Below are positions 63,811-64,000 of a stretch of 64,000 nucleotides of DNA, one piece after another (position 1 is the first letter of the stretch; the number at the start of each line of letters is the position of its first letter). Below the pieces are notes generated by a model. The model had not been told where the DNA came from, ran no database searches, and worked only from the letters and a program-made list of their open reading frames with translations. Location: assembly GCA_965205225.1 (NCBI GenBank), contig CBDBFZ010000003.1, positions 620,001 to 684,000 of the forward strand, written 5' to 3'. This stretch comes from Litorimonas sp965205225. Lineage in GTDB: Bacteria > Pseudomonadota > Alphaproteobacteria > Caulobacterales > Maricaulaceae. A program made the position numbers and the translations under genes.

Positions 63811-64000
63811 ATGCGCCAAAGTCTTGTATGTTTGGCCGCTCTCGCGGTCGCTATGACCGTATTAGCGGTCCCGATGGCCAGCGCAGCGCAAGACACAGCC
63901 AGCCAACCCAATGTCGTTATCATCCTCGTGGATGACTCTGCGCTGATGGATTTCGGTGTCTATGGCGGAGAGGCGCAGACGCCGCACATCGACGCCCTTG
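63811..64000 (+). CDS. sulfatase, N-terminal part (runs off the window)
   Basis: ATG 63811 follows GAGAGGAA. The first 63 codons encode a signal peptide (MRQSLVCLAALAVAMTVLAV, ending ASAAQ), then QPNVVIILVDDSALMDFG and QTPHIDAL. This is the beginning of an alkaline-phosphatase-like sulfatase with the first two Asp metal ligands. The CxPSR motif and the rest lie beyond base 64000. It is the second sulfatase in the window and shares the upstream palindrome with the first, so the two probably belong to one regulon. Confidence 0.85.
   Translation, partial: MRQSLVCLAALAVAMTVLAVPMASAAQDTASQPNVVIILVDDSALMDFGVYGGEAQTPHIDAL

Overview
The window looks like a chromosomal segment of a marine, stalked-type alphaproteobacterium (Hyphomonadaceae / Maricaulales-like). 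This is inferred from the def-fmt-truA order, the gltD-gltB and etfB-etfA organisation, the moderate-to-high GC and the large calcium-type surface proteins; I cannot fix the genus. It mixes ordinary housekeeping operons with heavily rearranged accessory DNA. No tRNA, rRNA or CRISPR array was seen.

Layout. 1-372: IS5-family relic. 400-3155 (minus): def, fmt, two small unknown ORFs, truA. 3204-4744 (minus): an FMN-binding glutamate-synthase-like gene broken by three separate lesions. 4798-7608: a YgjP-type metallopeptidase and a divergent lipoprotein whose start codons interlock, then a broken TMEM175-like gene. 7706-9393 (plus): etfB-etfA with a clear terminator. 9446-12009: a pile of IS elements (IS3, IS5 relic, IS427-type IS5) that truncates an unknown gene. 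12080-20034: a DUF7662 protein, the gltD / GFA-like / gltB operon, and fabI. 20279-22131: an IS graveyard (IS3, IS5, IS481 relics).

22139-44750 (minus) is the most striking part. A 6,377-residue exported protein is built from about 45 near-identical immunoglobulin-like modules (DUF7933/DUF11 type). It is followed 10 bases later by a 1,155-residue outer-membrane beta-barrel-like protein. The pair looks like an uncharacterised surface-fibre system. Behind it lies the C-terminal part of a serine recombinase and an 800-base gene-free stretch with short repeats.

46355-53155 holds a GST-like protein, an FGly-type sulfatase, fragments of a regulator and of a possible oxygenase, a fatty-acid desaturase, and an alpha/beta hydrolase split after its ninth codon by an IS1182 element. 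53934-61913 encodes a second giant protein (2,659 residues): calcium-binding DxDGD repeats, 13 cadherin-like modules (12 of them exactly 300 bp apart), seven FG-GAP repeats (one full beta-propeller) and an RTX-like tail, consistent with type I secretion. 62206-64000 holds a DJ-1/PfpI-like membrane protein, a small exported protein, and a divergent sulfatase cut by the window end. A 19-bp imperfect palindrome overlapping a TTGACA -35 box occurs upstream of both sulfatase loci and suggests one shared regulator.
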